Positions 29,567 through 38,284 are shown, counted from the stretch's first letter. The stretch: 41,795 nucleotides of DNA from CAMAUF01 sp046152925 (GCA_046152925.1 JBJXFX010000050.1:1-41795); one strand, 5' to 3'. Notes: generated from the letters alone by a model not told the origin. A program made the numbers and translations.

Positions 29567-31219
29567 CTATGGCCGCTCGGGTGGGCCGCCTGGCTCGACC
29601 CAGGGTTTGACGTACCGCAGGTGGGGCTCGAACTGAGGAAGGAGGCCGAACACGCCGTTATCCATCCGCACGCCCACCCACTGGACGCCCTCATACGGGG
29701 CCGAGTTCAAGACGGTCACCATCTCGCCCGTGACGAGGCAGCCGTTGGGGACGACCGGGCCGGGCACGGGCATCACCGGGAGGCACGGCCCTTCATCGAA
29801 CGCCACCGCGACGGGGCCCGGTCGTGCCGCGATCACCCGGAAGAGCCGGCCCGCATGCGAGCCCGAGGTGAACGGCTCTCCGATCGCCTGGTAGACGCCG
29901 TTCTTCATGTCGATCACGGCGGCCGTCCGGCCGCGGCCCAGCCCGGGGGCTTGTTCGACCATGACGACGGCCGTCTCGCCGCGGAACCAGGCGCCGAAGC
30001 TCACGGTTGTCGCGGAGACGATTACCTGGTCGGCCAGCTTCAGCGTCTCGCCGTCGATAATCGAAAGCTTCGTATCCGTCAGCCCGTCCACGCCGGGTTC
30101 GTAAGTCGTCATCGCCCAGCGGCGCGGGGCCAGCATCGTGAAGTTGTAGCCGCGTTCGGGCGACGGCCACCCAGGGACATCGGTCACGCCCAGCGGGCCG
30201 AGCGCGGGCGGCTCCCAGCGGAGGACGCCCTCCTTCGTGAGCACCGGGATGTCGACGTAGACCGCGCCGTTCGCCACCGGGTCGAGGCTGGGGTAGCGGC
30301 GCATCGAACAGCCGACGGCCCCAGCGGTGCGCGTGCAGCCCTGGACGAGGAGCTCGCGCGGCGCCGCTGGCTGCTCTGGGATGAATTGGTCGACGATCCG
30401 GACGCTGCCGGGGAAGATGCCGGCGTCCTCCCAGGTGGCGCCGCCCGTCGTGCTCCACCAGAGCTGCACGCGGGCGTCCGGCGTTGGGCGCTCCGGGTGT
30501 CCGGGCCGCGTCCGCTGACCGCAGCGCCCCTGGACGCAGACACCGACGGCCATTTGGGCGCCGTCGGGCGCGGCCCAGACGGTGGAGATGTATTGGCCGT
30601 CGGCCTCTGGGGCTTTGAAGAGCGTGTCCGTGTGGAGTTCTCCGGCGGTATCTCGCCAGATGCGGTCGACGCCCGTCGGTGGGGTGTCACAACTGGCGCA
30701 GCCGGTGAGGATGTAGAGGACGAGCCCGGCAGGGAACGGCCCCGGTGCCACCTCGCGAAGTCCGCGGCCGATGAGGCTGCCGCCGGGGTTCGATGGCGCG
30801 GTGACCGTGGGCAGCGCCGCGGGCGCCAGGCGGATGGTCTCGCGGTCGCTGCCGGGCCAGAGGAGGAACGCGGCGACCAACACCGCGGGCGCAAGCACAG
30901 CCGCGACGATCGAGAGGACCCGGCCGATTGGGAACGTGGGTCGCGCGCGCTGGGGCGCCTGGCGAGGTTCGAGGTTCGTGCCCACGAAGCGCGCCGGCGA
31001 TGCGAGGGGCGCAAGCGCGATCCCTTCGGGGCTGCGGGCCCAGGCAAGCAACTCGGAGCGCGTTTCGGCGCCGGCCCGCGTCATGAGCCGCTCCACGCGG
31101 GCTTTCACGTCGGCGATCGGCGACCCGAGGCGAACGGCGATCTCCGCGTCGGGGCAACCTTCGCGGACCAGGTTCAGGAGTCGCTCGGCGGCTTCGTCGG
31201 CGATGGAGGGGTCGGGCAC
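29567..31219 (-). CDS. Membrane-tethered protein with N-terminal LuxR-type HTH
   Basis: A 550-residue protein. Residues 8-62 resemble a LuxR-type helix-turn-helix (AAERLLNLVREGCPDAEIAVRLGSPIADVKARVERLMTRAGAETRSELLAWA). One transmembrane segment is at about 100-122 (LSIVAAVLAPAVLVAAFLLW), and a large extracellular part follows with many Cys (CASC, CVQGRCGQ, CTRTAGAVGC) and beta-strand, propeller-like spacing. The architecture is that of a one-component membrane sensor, or of an anti-sigma-like regulator; the signal is unknown. The start is a GTG at 31219 with TAGGCT 6 nt upstream and no Shine-Dalgarno sequence. Its first 46 nt overlap the end of the 97-aa gene. Confidence 0.8.
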   Translation of the reverse strand: MPDPSIADEAAERLLNLVREGCPDAEIAVRLGSPIADVKARVERLMTRAGAETRSELLAWARSPEGIALAPLASPARFVGTNLEPRQAPQRARPTFPIGRVLSIVAAVLAPAVLVAAFLLWPGSDRETIRLAPAALPTVTAPSNPGGSLIGRGLREVAPGPFPAGLVLYILTGCASCDTPPTGVDRIWRDTAGELHTDTLFKAPEADGQYISTVWAAPDGAQMAVGVCVQGRCGQRTRPGHPERPTPDARVQLWWSTTGGATWEDAGIFPGSVRIVDQFIPEQPAAPRELLVQGCTRTAGAVGCSMRRYPSLDPVANGAVYVDIPVLTKEGVLRWEPPALGPLGVTDVPGWPSPERGYNFTMLAPRRWAMTTYEPGVDGLTDTKLSIIDGETLKLADQVIVSATTVSFGAWFRGETAVVMVEQAPGLGRGRTAAVIDMKNGVYQAIGEPFTSGSHAGRLFRVIAARPGPVAVAFDEGPCLPVMPVPGPVVPNGCLVTGEMVTVLNSAPYEGVQWVGVRMDNGVFGLLPQFEPHLRYVKPWVEPGGPPERP

Positions 31220-31467
31220 GCGCGGAGCCTAGCAGGTTCGCCGTTAGCCACGGAAAAGGTCCGCACCGGCGGCAATCCGCAGCGGCCGGTGACGGTGTCG
31301 AGGGGGGCGTCGTCGCCGGCGAGCGCGCCGAGGAAGCGGTGGCCAGCAGCTTCTTTCGCGGCCAGAAACGCCCCGAAGGCGCGTGCATCGTCCTCTGCAA
31401 GGCCCTCGCCCCGCGCGATCCGCGCCACACACTCGCGCATGAAGCCCTCAATCGATCCGCGAAACAT
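31174..31467 (-). CDS. Hypothetical 97-aa protein, possibly leaderless
   Basis: I do not recognise the family. MFRGSIEGFMRECVARIARGEGLAEDDARAFGAFLAAKEAAGHRFLGAL is a plausible helical protein, followed by a Pro/Ser/Thr tail that overlaps the start of the membrane-tethered HTH gene by 46 nt. A near-consensus -10, TACAAT, at 31480-31475 lies 7 nt before the ATG and overlaps the stop of the fbpC gene. A GTG one codon earlier is also possible. Overlap with the next gene leaves some doubt. Confidence 0.45.
   Translation of the reverse strand: MFRGSIEGFMRECVARIARGEGLAEDDARAFGAFLAAKEAAGHRFLGALAGDDAPLDTVTGRCGLPPVRTFSVANGEPARLRACPTPPSPTKPPSDS
31226..31231 (-). promoter_or_regulatory. Candidate leaderless -10 element for the membrane-tethered HTH gene
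   Basis: TAGGCT on the minus strand, 6 nt before the GTG at 31219. Confidence 0.4.
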
Positions 31468-31472
31468 CACGT

Positions 31473-32522
31473 CTATTGTAACGCGCCGGGCGCCGCGCCT
31501 CCGTTGGCGAAAGCCGGGACTGGGACATCGACGCGGATCGAGTGGCGCTCGCCCGGCCCAATCGGGAGTCCTGCCGGGGTGAGGGCGTCGATTTCTCGAC
31601 CGTCGTCGAGCTGGACGCGCAGGCGCAGGGTCGCGCCTTCCAAGTGACGTTCGAGCACCGTGCAGAGCCGGTCACCGCCACGGCAGAGGGTGACCCACTC
31701 CGGGCGGACGAGCGCCTCGCAGGGGCCGTCGGGGACCGGGCCGGAGGCAGGGATCCGGCCGATGGGCGTGGCCAAGGACCCCGCCTCGGCCACCGCAGGC
31801 ACGTATTGCGCCGTCCCCGATAGGGCGGCGACGCGCTTTGAGGCTGGCCGGGCGTACATCTCCTCGGGCGGGGCCACTTGAAGGATCCGGCCCGCTTCCA
31901 TGACCGCGATCCGGTCGGCGACGGTGAACGCGTCGGAGCGGTCGTGGGTGACGAGGATAGCGCTCACGCGCTGGCTGCGGAGGAGCGCCGCGACCTGCAT
32001 CCGGAGGGTCGCGCGCGTCTCTGGGTCGAGGTTCGAGAACGGTTCGTCGAGCAGGAGGACGGCCGGCTCTGGGGCCAGGGACCGCATGATCGCGACGCGC
32101 TGCTGCTGGCCCGCCGAGAGTTGGTGGGGGTGGCGCTTGGCGAGGTCGGCGATCCCGGCGAGTTCGAGCAGCGCGCGGACGCGCCCGGCCCGGCCATCGC
32201 CGCGCGCGAGTCCGAACCCGACGTTGCCCTCCACTGTCAGGTGGGGGAAGAGCGCGAAGTCTTGGAAGACCATGCCGACGGGCCGCCGATCAGGGCGCAC
32301 GTGGTGTGCCTTCGACGCCACCTCCGTTCCATTCACGGAGATTGTGCCTTCGTCCAGGCGCTGAAAGCCGGCGATTGCACGCAGGAGGGTCGTCTTGCCG
32401 CAGCCGCTTGGCCCGAGCAGGGCGAGGATTTCGCCGCGTGGGAGCTCGACCGACGCCTCGCGCAGCGCCTCGGTAGCCCCGAACCGGACGGAGACGCGGT
32501 CGCAGGTGAGTACGTTATCCAC
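31473..32522 (-). CDS. fbpC: Iron(III) ABC transporter ATP-binding protein
   Basis: A 349-residue ATPase of the FbpC/PotA group. Walker A GPSGCGKT is at 37-44, the Q-loop is in MVFQDFALFPHLTV, the signature LSAGQQQRV (A in place of the second G), and Walker B LLLDEPFSNLDPETR. The C-terminal about 110 residues form the TOBE-type regulatory domain (PCEALVRPEWVTLCRGGD). Its first 8 nt overlap the end of fbpB. Together with the two upstream genes it makes a complete importer. A polyamine or thiamine importer is an alternative, but the substrate-binding protein favours iron. Confidence 0.9.
   Translation of the reverse strand: MDNVLTCDRVSVRFGATEALREASVELPRGEILALLGPSGCGKTTLLRAIAGFQRLDEGTISVNGTEVASKAHHVRPDRRPVGMVFQDFALFPHLTVEGNVGFGLARGDGRAGRVRALLELAGIADLAKRHPHQLSAGQQQRVAIMRSLAPEPAVLLLDEPFSNLDPETRATLRMQVAALLRSQRVSAILVTHDRSDAFTVADRIAVMEAGRILQVAPPEEMYARPASKRVAALSGTAQYVPAVAEAGSLATPIGRIPASGPVPDGPCEALVRPEWVTLCRGGDRLCTVLERHLEGATLRLRVQLDDGREIDALTPAGLPIGPGERHSIRVDVPVPAFANGGAAPGALQ
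31475..31480 (-). promoter_or_regulatory. Candidate -10 element TACAAT for the 97-aa gene
   Basis: TACAAT on the minus strand overlaps the fbpC stop codon and lies 7 nt before the ATG at 31467. It has one mismatch to TATAAT. No -35 is recognisable. Confidence 0.45.
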
Positions 32523-34110
32523 GCTTGCCGCCCAACGCGTCGAACCAGCTCAGTGCGCCCACGGCGACCCCTGCGATCGCGACCAGGATGAGAGCCGGGA
32601 GCGCCGCGGTAGCGTAGGTGCCGGTGTTGGCCGCGCCCCAGATGGTCCCGGGAAGGGTCTCGTAGCCCGGCGGGGCGAGGAGAAGCGTCGCCGGGAGTTC
32701 CTTGAGCGCGGTGAGAAAGACCAACATGAGCGCCGCCACGACGCCGGGCCGGGCAAGGGGGAGGGTCACCGTCAGGACCGTGCGAAGGGGGCGCCGTCCC
32801 AGCGAAGCGGACGCGTCTTCGAGGTTCGGGCTCTGGCGAAGCAGTGGCACGCGCAGTGTGCTCAGTGCGTTCGGCAAGAAGAGCACAACGTAAGCCGCGA
32901 GGACCATCCAGAGCGTCTGGTAGAGCGAGGTTGCGTAGCGGATCCCGAAGAAGACCATCGCCAGCGCCACGACGAGCCCGGGAAGGGCGTGCGTCAGGTA
33001 CGAGAGCTGTTCGAGGCCCCGGGCGGCCCAGCCGCCGTAGCGCGCGGCGAGGACCGCGAGTGGCAGCGCGGCTGCGACGGTAACGATCGCGCCGCTGGCC
33101 GCGAGCGCTCCCGAGTGGCGCATTGGCTCTGCGAGGTCCGGGAACGAGACCCCCGCGCGTATGCCTTCCACCCACCAATAGACGAGCACGCCGACGGGCA
33201 CGACGAACGCCAAAGCGGTTACCGCCGCAAGGAAGGCGATGGCGGGCCAGCGCCAGCTGCCAAGCGGCGCGCGCACTGGCTGCCGCCTGCCGGAGGCCGA
33301 CCCGCCCCGCGCGAGCTGCCGGATCGCCATCTCTGATGTGACCACGACGAGCGTGAGTGCACCCAAGAGTAGTGCGAGGACGGCGGCGCCCGTGCGGTCG
33401 AACGAGCTCTGGTATTGCAGGTAGATCACGGAAGTGAAGGTGTCGAAGCGCAGTGTCTGGACGGCGCCGAAGTCGCTCATCGCGTAGAGGACGATGAGCA
33501 GAAGCCCGCCAGCGATGGCGGGCCGGAGCGGCGGCAGCGTCACCCGAAGGAACGTCGACCAGCGCCCATGGCCGAGCGAGCGAGACGCCTCCTCTTGGGC
33601 GGGGTCGACGGTGGCGAAGGCCGCATGCATCACGAGATAGAGGTAGGGATAGCTCACGGCGGTGAGCGTCGCCGTCGCACCCCAGAAGCCGTAGATGTCG
33701 GGCAGGCGGTCCACGCCGAGCGGCTCGAGCCAGCTTTGGAGGATGCCCTTCGGGCCAAGGGCCGAGACGACGGCGATAGCGTAAACATACGACGGGATGG
33801 CGAGGGGGAGCGAAAGGCCCACCTGCCAAAGGCGGCGGCCGGGGACGTCGGTGCGCGCCGTGATCCAGGCGGCCGGCACGGCGACGAGCACGGTCCCGGC
33901 CATGACGGCGACCGCGAGCCGCGCTGTGTCCCACACCAGTTCGCCGGCGAGGCGCTCGATCGCGTCTTCCCACGGGGCCCAACCGCGCTCGGTCGAGCGG
34001 TCGAGCAGGTAGTACAGCGGTAGGAGGGTGAGCCCAACGGCAGCCAGCGCCGGCGCCCAGAGGAGCGCCGGCGCCGGCCGTCGTGTCCCAAGAAGGGAGG
34101 AGGGTGTCAC
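32515..34110 (-). CDS. fbpB: Iron(III) ABC transporter permease, two fused domains
   Basis: A 531-residue inner-membrane protein with about twelve transmembrane segments. It consists of two binding-protein-dependent transport domains in one chain, as in FbpB. The coupling loops read EEASRSLGHGRWSTFLRVTLP and LEDASASLGRRPLRTVLTVTLPL; each carries the EAA motif pattern (EA-x3-G) that docks the ATPase. The start at 34110 is 9 nt after the fbpA stop, and the end overlaps fbpC by 8 nt, so the three are one operon. Confidence 0.92.
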   Translation of the reverse strand: MTPSSLLGTRRPAPALLWAPALAAVGLTLLPLYYLLDRSTERGWAPWEDAIERLAGELVWDTARLAVAVMAGTVLVAVPAAWITARTDVPGRRLWQVGLSLPLAIPSYVYAIAVVSALGPKGILQSWLEPLGVDRLPDIYGFWGATATLTAVSYPYLYLVMHAAFATVDPAQEEASRSLGHGRWSTFLRVTLPPLRPAIAGGLLLIVLYAMSDFGAVQTLRFDTFTSVIYLQYQSSFDRTGAAVLALLLGALTLVVVTSEMAIRQLARGGSASGRRQPVRAPLGSWRWPAIAFLAAVTALAFVVPVGVLVYWWVEGIRAGVSFPDLAEPMRHSGALAASGAIVTVAAALPLAVLAARYGGWAARGLEQLSYLTHALPGLVVALAMVFFGIRYATSLYQTLWMVLAAYVVLFLPNALSTLRVPLLRQSPNLEDASASLGRRPLRTVLTVTLPLARPGVVAALMLVFLTALKELPATLLLAPPGYETLPGTIWGAANTGTYATAALPALILVAIAGVAVGALSWFDALGGKRG

Positions 34111-34119
34111 GGCCTCAGC

Positions 34120-35232
34120 TTACTTGAGCACGCCAGACGAGCGGAGCAGCGCGAGCGTCGCCTGGAGGTCGTCGAGTTTCGAGAGGTCGAGGGTGGGCGG
34201 CTTCAGGTCGGCGAGGGGCTTGAGGCGCGCATCGGCGGCTTGGCCGGTGACCACCGGATACTCGTACGTCTCGGCGCGGAAGTACTGCTGGCCGCTTGGC
34301 GCGAGCAGGTATTGAAGCATCGCCAGCGCTGCTGGCTTGTTCTTCGTCGACTTCAACATGCCGGCGCCAGCGACGTTGACGAGCGAGCCAGCGTCGCCGT
34401 TGGCTGTGAAGAGGTTCTTCGCCTTCACGTTGTCGCCCGCTGTCTTGATTAGCTGGTAGAGGTAGTAGTGGTTGACAAGGCCGAGCTTGATTTCGCCCTT
34501 GTTCACCGCTTCCACGATCGGCAGGTTGCCGGTGAAGACCTTCGCATCGTTGGCGAGCATGTCCTTGAGCCACTTGTCGGCCGCGGCATCGCCATCGATC
34601 CGGCGGATCGCCGTCACGAACGATTGGAACGAGGCGTTGGTCGGCGCCCAGCCCACTTGGCCCTTCCATTTGGCGTTCGTCAGCTCTTTGTAGGACTTGG
34701 GCAGATCCGCTTCGGGGACGAGCTCGCTGTTGTAGGAGATCACGCGGGCACGGGCGCTCAGCCCGACCCATGAGTTGTTCTGGGCGCGAAAGGTCGGCGG
34801 GACGGCTTCCAGGAGCGTGGCCGGCAGGGTGTCGAGCAAGCCCGCGGCCCCGACGGCGCCGAGCGCCCCGGCGTCTTGGGCGATGTAGACATCCGCGGGC
34901 GACTTGCTTCCTTCCTCGATCAGCAGGGCGGCGAGCTGGGTGGTATCGCCGTACTTCACGTTCACGGTGATCCCGGAGTCCCGTTGGAACTGCTCGATCA
35001 GCGGCTTGATCAGCGCTTCGGTGCGCCCGCTATAGACGGTGATGCTGCCGCTGGGCTTGGGCGTGGGAGTTGCCGGGGCGGCGGTTGTGGCGGTCGCGGC
35101 TGCGGTTGTCGCCGCCGCGGTGGCGGCGACGGTGGGCTCGTCGTCGTCATCGTCGCCCCCGCAGGCCACCGCGACGCCGCTCAGCGCCAGGAGCCCGGTC
35201 AGGGCCAACGCAAATTTGGCAATCCGGTTCAT
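34120..35232 (-). CDS. fbpA: Iron(III)-binding lipoprotein of the FbpA type
   Basis: A 370-residue periplasmic-binding-protein-like lipoprotein. The lipobox GVAVAC places the lipid on Cys24, followed by GGDDDDDEP and a Thr/Ala/Pro linker to residue 60. The globular part starts ITVYSGRTEALIKPLIEQF. The paired tyrosines Y256-Y257 in VNHYYLYQ are the FbpA Fe(III) ligands, and H255 precedes them. GGAGGG lies upstream of the ATG at 35232. An iron-box-like dyad lies 30 nt upstream of the start. It delivers Fe(III) to the fused permease encoded next. Confidence 0.92.
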   Translation of the reverse strand: MNRIAKFALALTGLLALSGVAVACGGDDDDDEPTVAATAAATTAAATATTAAPATPTPKPSGSITVYSGRTEALIKPLIEQFQRDSGITVNVKYGDTTQLAALLIEEGSKSPADVYIAQDAGALGAVGAAGLLDTLPATLLEAVPPTFRAQNNSWVGLSARARVISYNSELVPEADLPKSYKELTNAKWKGQVGWAPTNASFQSFVTAIRRIDGDAAADKWLKDMLANDAKVFTGNLPIVEAVNKGEIKLGLVNHYYLYQLIKTAGDNVKAKNLFTANGDAGSLVNVAGAGMLKSTKNKPAALAMLQYLLAPSGQQYFRAETYEYPVVTGQAADARLKPLADLKPPTLDLSKLDDLQATLALLRSSGVLK

Positions 35233-35261
35233 CGGTCCCTCCGATCGTTCGTCTCACATAC

Positions 35262-35277
35262 ATTAGGCAAGACTAAT
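35262..35277. promoter_or_regulatory. Iron-box-like operator
   Basis: ATTAGGCAAGACTAAT has the inverted half-sites ATTAG / CTAAT, 5 bp each, and a symmetrical C/G pair inside. It recalls DtxR/IdeR boxes (TTAGG...CTAA) but agrees with the 19-bp consensus in only about 12 positions. It lies 30-45 bp upstream of fbpA. It may be bound by a DtxR- or Fur-family regulator when iron is replete. Confidence 0.55.
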
Positions 35278-35431
35278 TCAGAGTGCAAGGCGAAACCTGC
35301 GTTAGGACATGATATTGACGTTGTCCCACGCAAAGTTGGGGCGAATCATTGGGCGTGGGGTCGCCCAACGTTACACTCGCAGCAGTCGCCAGGCTTCGGC
35401 GACGGTCGAGTGGGCCTTCAGGAGGTGCCGG

Positions 35432-36574
35432 ATGGTCGCCATTAACGTGTACGGGACGATCGCCGCTGGCTGGGAGCCGGTGCAGATCGCGTTCGGCGAG
35501 ACGTTCACCCAGCGCGGAGATGTCGGCGCTTCGCTCTCGGTCGTCGTCGACGGCCGTTGTGTGGTCGACCTCTGGGGCGGCTACACCGACGCCTCACTGA
35601 CGCGGGAGTGGGCCGAAGACACGATCGTGAACGTCTTCTCGACGACGAAGGGCATCACGGCGATCGCGGCGGCCATGCTGGTCGACCGCGGCCTGCTTGA
35701 TGTCGACCAACTGGTAACGCGCTACTGGCCGGAGTTCGGCCAGGCGGGCAAGCAAAACATCCCTGTGAAGTGGCTCCTTTCACACCAGGCGGGGCTTCCG
35801 GTCGTCGATGAGGCGATCCCGATCGGCGGCGCGCTTGATTGGGCGACGATGATCGGCCTGCTTGAGGCCCAGGCGCCCGTTTGGGAACCCGGCACGAAGA
35901 TGGGTTACCACGCGGTCACCTACGGGTGGCTCGTGGGCGAGGTCATCCGCCGGATCACCGGCAAGTCCGTCGGCGCGTTCGTCCAGGATGAGATCGCGCG
36001 GCCGCTCGGGGTCGACTTCTATGTCGGGATGCCTGCGAGCGAAGATCGGCGGACCGCGTCGATGATCCCGCAGGCGGGCGGGCTGACGGGCGCGATGGAC
36101 CCGACATCGCTTGCGGCGCGGTCGCTCGGGATCGCGTCGCCGCCCGCCGGGGCAGAGGTGAACAGCCGCGAGTGGCGGGCAGCCGAGCTTCCTGCGGCCA
36201 ATGGCCATACCAACGGAGGCGCCCTCGCGCAGATCTATGGCTGCCTCGCCCGTGGCGGCGAAATGAGCGGCGTCCACCTGCTCGGGCCCGGAGCGATCGC
36301 GCAGTTCGCGACCGAGCAGGTCGCCGGCGACGACGCGGTTATCGGGATTCAGGCGCGCCGAGGGTTGGGTTTCATCCTCAGCTCGCCGGGCGGCCGCTAC
36401 CATTGGGGGCCGAACCCGCGCTCGTTCGGCCACTCGGGCGCGGGCGGTTCGCTCGGGTTCGCAGACCCCGACGCGAAGCTTGGCTTCGGCTATGCCATGA
36501 ACAAGATGGCCTCGGGCCTTAGCGCGGACCCGCGCTGGGCGCCGTTGATCGACGCCGCCTACGCCTGCCTCTGA
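35432..36574 (+). CDS. Serine hydrolase, class C beta-lactamase fold
   Basis: A 380-residue protein with the SxxK nucleophile STTK at S70-K73 (in VFSTTKGITAI) and Y158 in GYHAVTYGW in place of YxN. HSGAGG near residue 344 takes the place of the KTG triad. Proteins of this type are esterases or carboxypeptidase-like hydrolases (EstB, LACTB) rather than true beta-lactamases. There is no signal peptide, so it acts in the cytosol. The ATG at 35432 follows AGGAGGT; a longer frame upstream has none. It is convergent with a lipoprotein gene, 4 nt apart. Confidence 0.88.
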   Translation: MVAINVYGTIAAGWEPVQIAFGETFTQRGDVGASLSVVVDGRCVVDLWGGYTDASLTREWAEDTIVNVFSTTKGITAIAAAMLVDRGLLDVDQLVTRYWPEFGQAGKQNIPVKWLLSHQAGLPVVDEAIPIGGALDWATMIGLLEAQAPVWEPGTKMGYHAVTYGWLVGEVIRRITGKSVGAFVQDEIARPLGVDFYVGMPASEDRRTASMIPQAGGLTGAMDPTSLAARSLGIASPPAGAEVNSREWRAAELPAANGHTNGGALAQIYGCLARGGEMSGVHLLGPGAIAQFATEQVAGDDAVIGIQARRGLGFILSSPGGRYHWGPNPRSFGHSGAGGSLGFADPDAKLGFGYAMNKMASGLSADPRWAPLIDAAYACL

Positions 36575-36578
36575 CCGC

Positions 36579-37256
36579 CTACTTCTTGCAGGCCCCCGTC
36601 CCCGCGCAGGTGGCGCGGATCGTTCCGGAAACGGTGACGGATTTCGCCTTGCCCGAGGCAAAGAGCTCCGTTCCTTGGAAGCTGAACTCCACCGTGGCTT
36701 GGTCCTTGTCCAAGCGGGTGACATTGAACGTGCCTGGCTGCGTGATCGCGAAGATCGCCCCGCTTAGGTTGAAAACGACATCAAGCTCCCCAGGCTTGGC
36801 GGTTAGCGAGACGCCTGACCGTGACGCGATCACATAGGACCCGGGCTTGAGAGGGAAGTCGGCGTCTTTGCTGTTCTTGCCGGCCGAGAAACTGAGGATT
36901 ATTGGGTCTTCGTCGCGGACGAAGTCATCACAGAAAAAGGCGAAGATGCCTTCGCCCCCGAGGTCCGTGCGCACGTCGTCGGTCAGCCAGGGTCCGACTC
37001 GGCCGCCCACGGTCTCGCCCTTGGCTTTGATGGATGCCTGGATATCGCCGGTGATCGTGACCTCACAGCTATCCTCGGCGCTGCGCGAGCCCGCGGTCGT
37101 AGTCGCCGGGGACGCGGCCGTCGTCTGCTGGCCGCCGCTCGCCGGCTGGCCGCCGCTCGCCGGCTCAGCCGGGTCGGTATCGTCACCCCCGCCACAGGCG
37201 GCCAGGACCGCTGGGATGATCGCCAGGACCCCTGCTCGCATCAACCACCGACGCAT
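36579..37256 (-). CDS. Lipoprotein, paralogue A of a tandem pair
   Basis: A 225-residue lipoprotein. The ATG at 37256 follows AAGGAGC and gives lipobox AVLAAC with Cys21, then GGGDD. A Ser/Gly/Ala/Thr linker runs to about residue 60. The mature domain starts CEVTITGDI and ends CAGTGACKK. It has the pattern GTFNVTRLDKDQATVEFSFQG with ELFASGKAKSVTVSG. It pairs with the next upstream gene over almost its full mature length. Four Cys (in CEVT, CDD, ATC, ACKK) could make two disulfides. I do not recognise the family; the beta-rich pattern suggests a secreted binding domain. Confidence 0.8.
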   Translation of the reverse strand: MRRWLMRAGVLAIIPAVLAACGGGDDTDPAEPASGGQPASGGQQTTAASPATTTAGSRSAEDSCEVTITGDIQASIKAKGETVGGRVGPWLTDDVRTDLGGEGIFAFFCDDFVRDEDPIILSFSAGKNSKDADFPLKPGSYVIASRSGVSLTAKPGELDVVFNLSGAIFAITQPGTFNVTRLDKDQATVEFSFQGTELFASGKAKSVTVSGTIRATCAGTGACKK

Positions 37257-37344
37257 GCTCTTGCTCCTTCTCCGCGCACCCACGGGGAAGGCGTCTCGCT
37301 GCGAGGTGCACCGAGCAATCCCGCCCGCGCGCGGCGCTTTGGCA

Positions 37345-37367
37345 CTATAGCGGATGACGCGTCATCG
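37345..37367 (-). promoter_or_regulatory. Promoter with palindromic operator for paralogue A
   Basis: On the minus strand TATAGT at 37350-37345 is a near-consensus -10. A perfect 14-bp palindrome, GATGACGCGTCATC at 37354-37367, lies 3 bp upstream, where a repressor would block it. A -35 is not clear. The leader to the ATG is about 80 nt. Confidence 0.55.
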
Positions 37368-37459
37368 GATCGGTTTGGACAGTGGGCTCCAGCGCCGACG
37401 ACCCAGCCGGCCGACGTGAGCACCCAGCCAGCGGACATTCGCGACGTTGAGCCGCCACG

Positions 37460-38197
37460 TTACTTCTTGCAGGCCCGCGTCGCTTCGCAGGTGAAGTCGA
37501 GCTTGCCCGTGACGGTGACCGTCTTCGCCTTTCCCGTCGTGAACAACTCGACGGCCTTGAAGGAGAACTCGGCGGTGATCCGTTCGTTGTCGAACTTCGT
37601 GATGTTGAAGGTGCCTGGCTCGCTCACACGGAAGAGGACGTCCTCGAGCCCGAAGAGCACCGCGATCTGGCCCCCCTTGGCCTCGCCGAGCGATTCTCCG
37701 CCCGCGATGACGAGCTTCCCTGCCTTCATCGGGATGTCGGCTTCTTTGCTGCCGTTACCAGCCAGGAAGTTCAAGTTGATCTTCCGGGCCGCACCGCCGG
37801 CAGTCGGGCTTTCCGTGCAGTTGAGGACGAAGAAAGCGTCGCCCGTGTTGCCGATCTGCTTCTTCGCCTCGTCTGTGAACCAATGGAACACGCCGGCGGC
37901 GCCAAGCTCGTCCTTGGTCTTGAGGGTCGCGTTCACGTCCCCCGTGATGTTGACTTCGCAACCCGCGCCCTTGCCGCGGGAAGAGCTGCTCGTGGCGGCC
38001 TTCGTGGCCGTGGTCGCGGCCGCGCTGGGCGACGATGCGGCCGCCGTGGTGGTCGTCTCAGCCGGCTTCGTGGCCGCCGAGGCGCTCGCCGGGGGCTCAC
38101 TCGTGGGCTCGGCGTCGTCGTCGTCATCGCCACCACAGGCGACCAAGAGGGCCGGGACCAACGCCAGGGCCGCCAACCGCACAAACCATCGTCGCAT
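37460..38197 (-). CDS. Lipoprotein, paralogue B of a tandem pair
   Basis: A 245-residue lipoprotein. MRRWFVRLAALALVPALLVAC gives Cys21, followed by GGDDDDDAEP and an Ala/Thr/Ser linker. The mature domain starts CEVNITGDV and ends CEATRACKK. It shares GTFNITKFDNERITAEFSFKA and ELFTTGKAKTVTVTG with paralogue A. The ATG at 38197 follows AAGGAGAG. The pair probably arose by tandem duplication and has diverged a great deal; both keep an operator-like dyad upstream. The function is unknown. Confidence 0.8.
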   Translation of the reverse strand: MRRWFVRLAALALVPALLVACGGDDDDDAEPTSEPPASASAATKPAETTTTAAASSPSAAATTATKAATSSSSRGKGAGCEVNITGDVNATLKTKDELGAAGVFHWFTDEAKKQIGNTGDAFFVLNCTESPTAGGAARKINLNFLAGNGSKEADIPMKAGKLVIAGGESLGEAKGGQIAVLFGLEDVLFRVSEPGTFNITKFDNERITAEFSFKAVELFTTGKAKTVTVTGKLDFTCEATRACKK

Positions 38198-38266
38198 CGT
38201 CGCTCTCCTTCCCGGGTATCGCGCCCGGGCCAACATGCTGAGTGTCCGCACGACAGCACGGATGCG

Positions 38267-38284
38267 CTGTCACCTCGGTGACAG
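38267..38284. promoter_or_regulatory. Palindrome upstream of paralogue B
   Basis: CTGTCACC and GGTGACAG are 8-bp arms around TC, 70-87 nt upstream of the ATG at 38197. It is a likely regulator-binding site. A -10 is not obvious. Confidence 0.55.

Noticed and set aside
32515..32523. TTATCCACG, one mismatch to a DnaA box
   Set aside because: A single copy inside the fbpB/fbpC junction, with no second box nearby and a coding explanation.
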